DNA from: Tessaracoccus rhinocerotis
GTDB lineage: Bacteria; Actinomycetota; Actinomycetes; Propionibacteriales; Propionibacteriaceae
Assembly (NCBI RefSeq): GCF_007197885.1
Contig: NZ_VKKG01000003.1
Coordinates: 186,001 to 250,000, forward strand
Direction of reading: 5' to 3'
Length of the DNA: 64,000 nt
Part shown: positions 63,096 to 64,000 of the stretch, piece after piece
Layout of the letters: each line of letters opens with the position of its first letter
Position numbering within the stretch: the first letter of the stretch is position 1
The notes under the pieces: model-generated
Database searches by the model: none
Told to the model about the DNA's origin: nothing
The model's input: the letters and a program-made list of their open reading frames with translations, nothing else
Made by a program: the position numbers and the translations under genes

Positions 63096-63526
63096 GCCTG
63101 CGTGCCGCCCCCATCTGAAAGGCTGGGCGGCTTGGCGAGTGAGACCAGGTGTTCGTTCACCTGGCGCAGCACCTCGGTGGCCTCTGCGGTGAGGGCCTTC
63201 ATCGCCTTCTTCCGGGAGGCCCCGTCGTTGGCCGACCACGCGAGCTCCCCGCGCATGCGTAGCGTCTTGGTCAGGGCGCGCCACGAGTCGGGCTCCGACG
63301 CGTCGGGGAAGTTCTCCTCGACGGCGTCCGCGCACGCCTCGATCGCCGTCAGCTTCCCGTCGAACCGGATCTTGGGGTTCTCGGAGTTGGTGGCGGTCTT
63401 GATCTTGTTGATGGTGGCGTTCAGACCGTCGGAGAGTTGGGGGTTGTCCCGCAGCGCGCCGAGGATCGTCACCGTGGTGGCGACGACGGCTCCGGCGGCC
63501 TTGAGGATGGTCGATGCGTTGGCCAT
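63092..63526 (-). CDS. Unknown 144-residue protein
   Basis: A short protein with a hydrophobic Ala/Val-rich N-terminus (TILKAAGAVVATTVTILGAL, residues ~6-25) that could be one membrane span or a signal anchor, then a charged helical region. I do not recognise the family. The TAG stop shares CTAG with the sulfatase stop on the other strand. TACCAT (63533-63538, minus) lies 6 nt before the ATG, suggesting a leaderless transcript. Confidence 0.6.
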   Translation of the reverse strand: MANASTILKAAGAVVATTVTILGALRDNPQLSDGLNATINKIKTATNSENPKIRFDGKLTAIEACADAVEENFPDASEPDSWRALTKTLRMRGELAWSANDGASRKKAMKALTAEATEVLRQVNEHLVSLAKPPSLSDGGGTQA

Positions 63527-63532
63527 CCACCA

Positions 63533-63538
63533 ATGGTA
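63533..63538 (-). promoter_or_regulatory. -10 hexamer for leaderless transcript of the 63526 gene
   Basis: TACCAT on the minus strand, six bases before the ATG. Confidence 0.4.
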
Positions 63539-63556
63539 TGCGGGACGGAACCACGG

Positions 63557-63746
63557 TTGGTCGAGTCAGACTCCGTTGGTCGAGTAGCTCGCTCTGGCGA
63601 GCGTAACCCTGTTGGTCGAGTAGCTCGCTCTGGCGAGCGTGTCGAGACCGAACTCCGTTGGTCGAGTAGCTCGCGCTGGCGAGCGTGTCGAGACCTGAGG
63701 AGTGGGTCGTGGTCTCGACACGGGCGCGGGGCGCCCTACTCGACCA
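63557..63746. repeat. Cluster of GGTCGAGTAG...GTGTCGAGACC repeats, direct and inverted
   Basis: TTGGTCGAGTAGCTCGC-type units begin at 63576, 63612 and 63658, with a diverged start at 63557. The second and third extend through GGCGAGCGTGTCGAGACC to 63649 and 63695; each contains an internal GCTCGC...GCGAGC hairpin. An inverted unit runs 63711-63746 (GGTCTCGACACG...CTACTCGACCA). Similar palindromic repeats are scattered in intergenic DNA of Propionibacteriaceae and Nocardioidaceae. They are extragenic, REP-like elements. Confidence 0.75.
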
Positions 63747-63822
63747 GCGGGGATGCCGGCCGCGGTCTCGACCAGCGGGGATGCGGGCCGCGGTCTCGAC
63801 CAGCGGGGATGCGGGCGAGGCG
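63741..63822 (+). repeat. 28-bp tandem repeat, about three copies
   Basis: CGACCAGCGGGGATGC(C/G)GGCC... repeats with a 28-bp period from 63741, 63769 and 63797; the last copy degenerates at the stop codon of the next gene. It grows out of the inverted repeat unit and shares its CTCGACCA core. Confidence 0.75.
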
Positions 63823-64000
63823 TCAGAACCAGTCGGCGACGTGGTCGCCCCAGCGCTCGATGCGCCAACCGTCCGAGGTGGACCCGGTCATGGTGATCCA
63901 CTGGGTGTTCGCCAGTGCCGGGGCAGTCTCGCGGCTCCAGTTGGGGTCCTGGGTGATGGCCCACACGCGCAGGGCGGCGCCGTGGCTGACGACGGCGACG
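63823..64000 (-). CDS. Histidine phosphatase-family protein, C-terminal end (runs off window)
   Basis: The minus strand is open from the right edge to the TGA at 63823-63825, 58 residues. It begins VAVVSHGAALRVW, the second conserved His block of the phosphoglycerate-mutase/histidine-phosphatase superfamily, and ends DGWRIERWGDHVADWF. The N-terminal RHG motif must lie beyond 64000. The exact substrate cannot be inferred from this end. Confidence 0.75.
   Translation of the reverse strand, partial: VAVVSHGAALRVWAITQDPNWSRETAPALANTQWITMTGSTSDGWRIERWGDHVADWF

Noticed and set aside
63741-63822. 28-bp repeats considered as a CRISPR array
   Set aside because: The copies are directly adjacent with no unique spacers and no cas genes are present.

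Overview
The window is high-GC DNA from an actinobacterium. Adenosylcobalamin-dependent methylmalonyl-CoA mutase, type VII secretion genes, a DesA3-type desaturase pair, MprAB and many starts that look leaderless all point to Actinomycetota, plausibly Propionibacteriaceae or a relative; the genus cannot be fixed from sequence alone. All calls come from reading the sequence, with no database search.

Layout. 1-200: 3' end of an IS256-type transposase next to a tRNA-like 3' fragment. 417-15147: a carotenoid island. Two near-identical MMPL transporters flank a B12-dependent CarH/LitR-type repressor with an unknown partner gene, an IPP isomerase-GGPP synthase fusion, crtI and crtB on the + strand, and an opposing operon P450-crtYc-crtYd-crtT-crtU. 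The likely product is an aromatic (isorenieratene-type), possibly hydroxylated, carotenoid. T-n-n-A-C-A half-sites repeated every 11 bp precede the repressor/fusion and P450/MMPL gene pairs, so the island looks like one light-controlled regulon. 15182-25317: topoisomerase IB, an MprAB-like two-component system, a Ca2+-type P-ATPase, two small membrane proteins, a serine hydrolase, a low-molecular-weight phosphatase, ornithine carbamoyltransferase and an Abi-family HEPN protein.

25381-34670: three secreted enzymes, a 5'-nucleotidase and two GH43 glycosidases, all ending in the same ~130-residue four-cysteine module. A PHO-box-like triple repeat lies between the nucleotidase and the first glycosidase. 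34819-40961: a branched-chain 2-oxoacid dehydrogenase operon (E1a, E1b, E2; no E3) followed by a ferredoxin-reductase-like protein and an acyl-CoA desaturase; an identical 13-bp palindromic motif precedes both operons, suggesting joint control of membrane lipid composition. 41115-45524: a Trp-Asn-Gln repeat DUF4282 protein, alanine racemase, an EcsC protein, Leu/Phe-tRNA-protein transferase and Fpg/Nei glycosylase.

45597-49860: part of a type VII secretion locus (two WXG100 proteins, EccB, EccE and an unrecognised protein). 49863-53874: a GH15 glucoamylase/trehalase and a BCCT osmolyte transporter. 53993-58065: both methylmalonyl-CoA mutase subunits. 58291-63095: a PadR-type regulator, a sulfonate/sulfate-ester-type ABC transporter and a cytoplasmic Cys-type sulfatase, probably a sulfate-ester scavenging operon. 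63092-64000: a small unknown gene, a dispersed/tandem repeat cluster, and the 3' end of a histidine-phosphatase gene that runs off the window.
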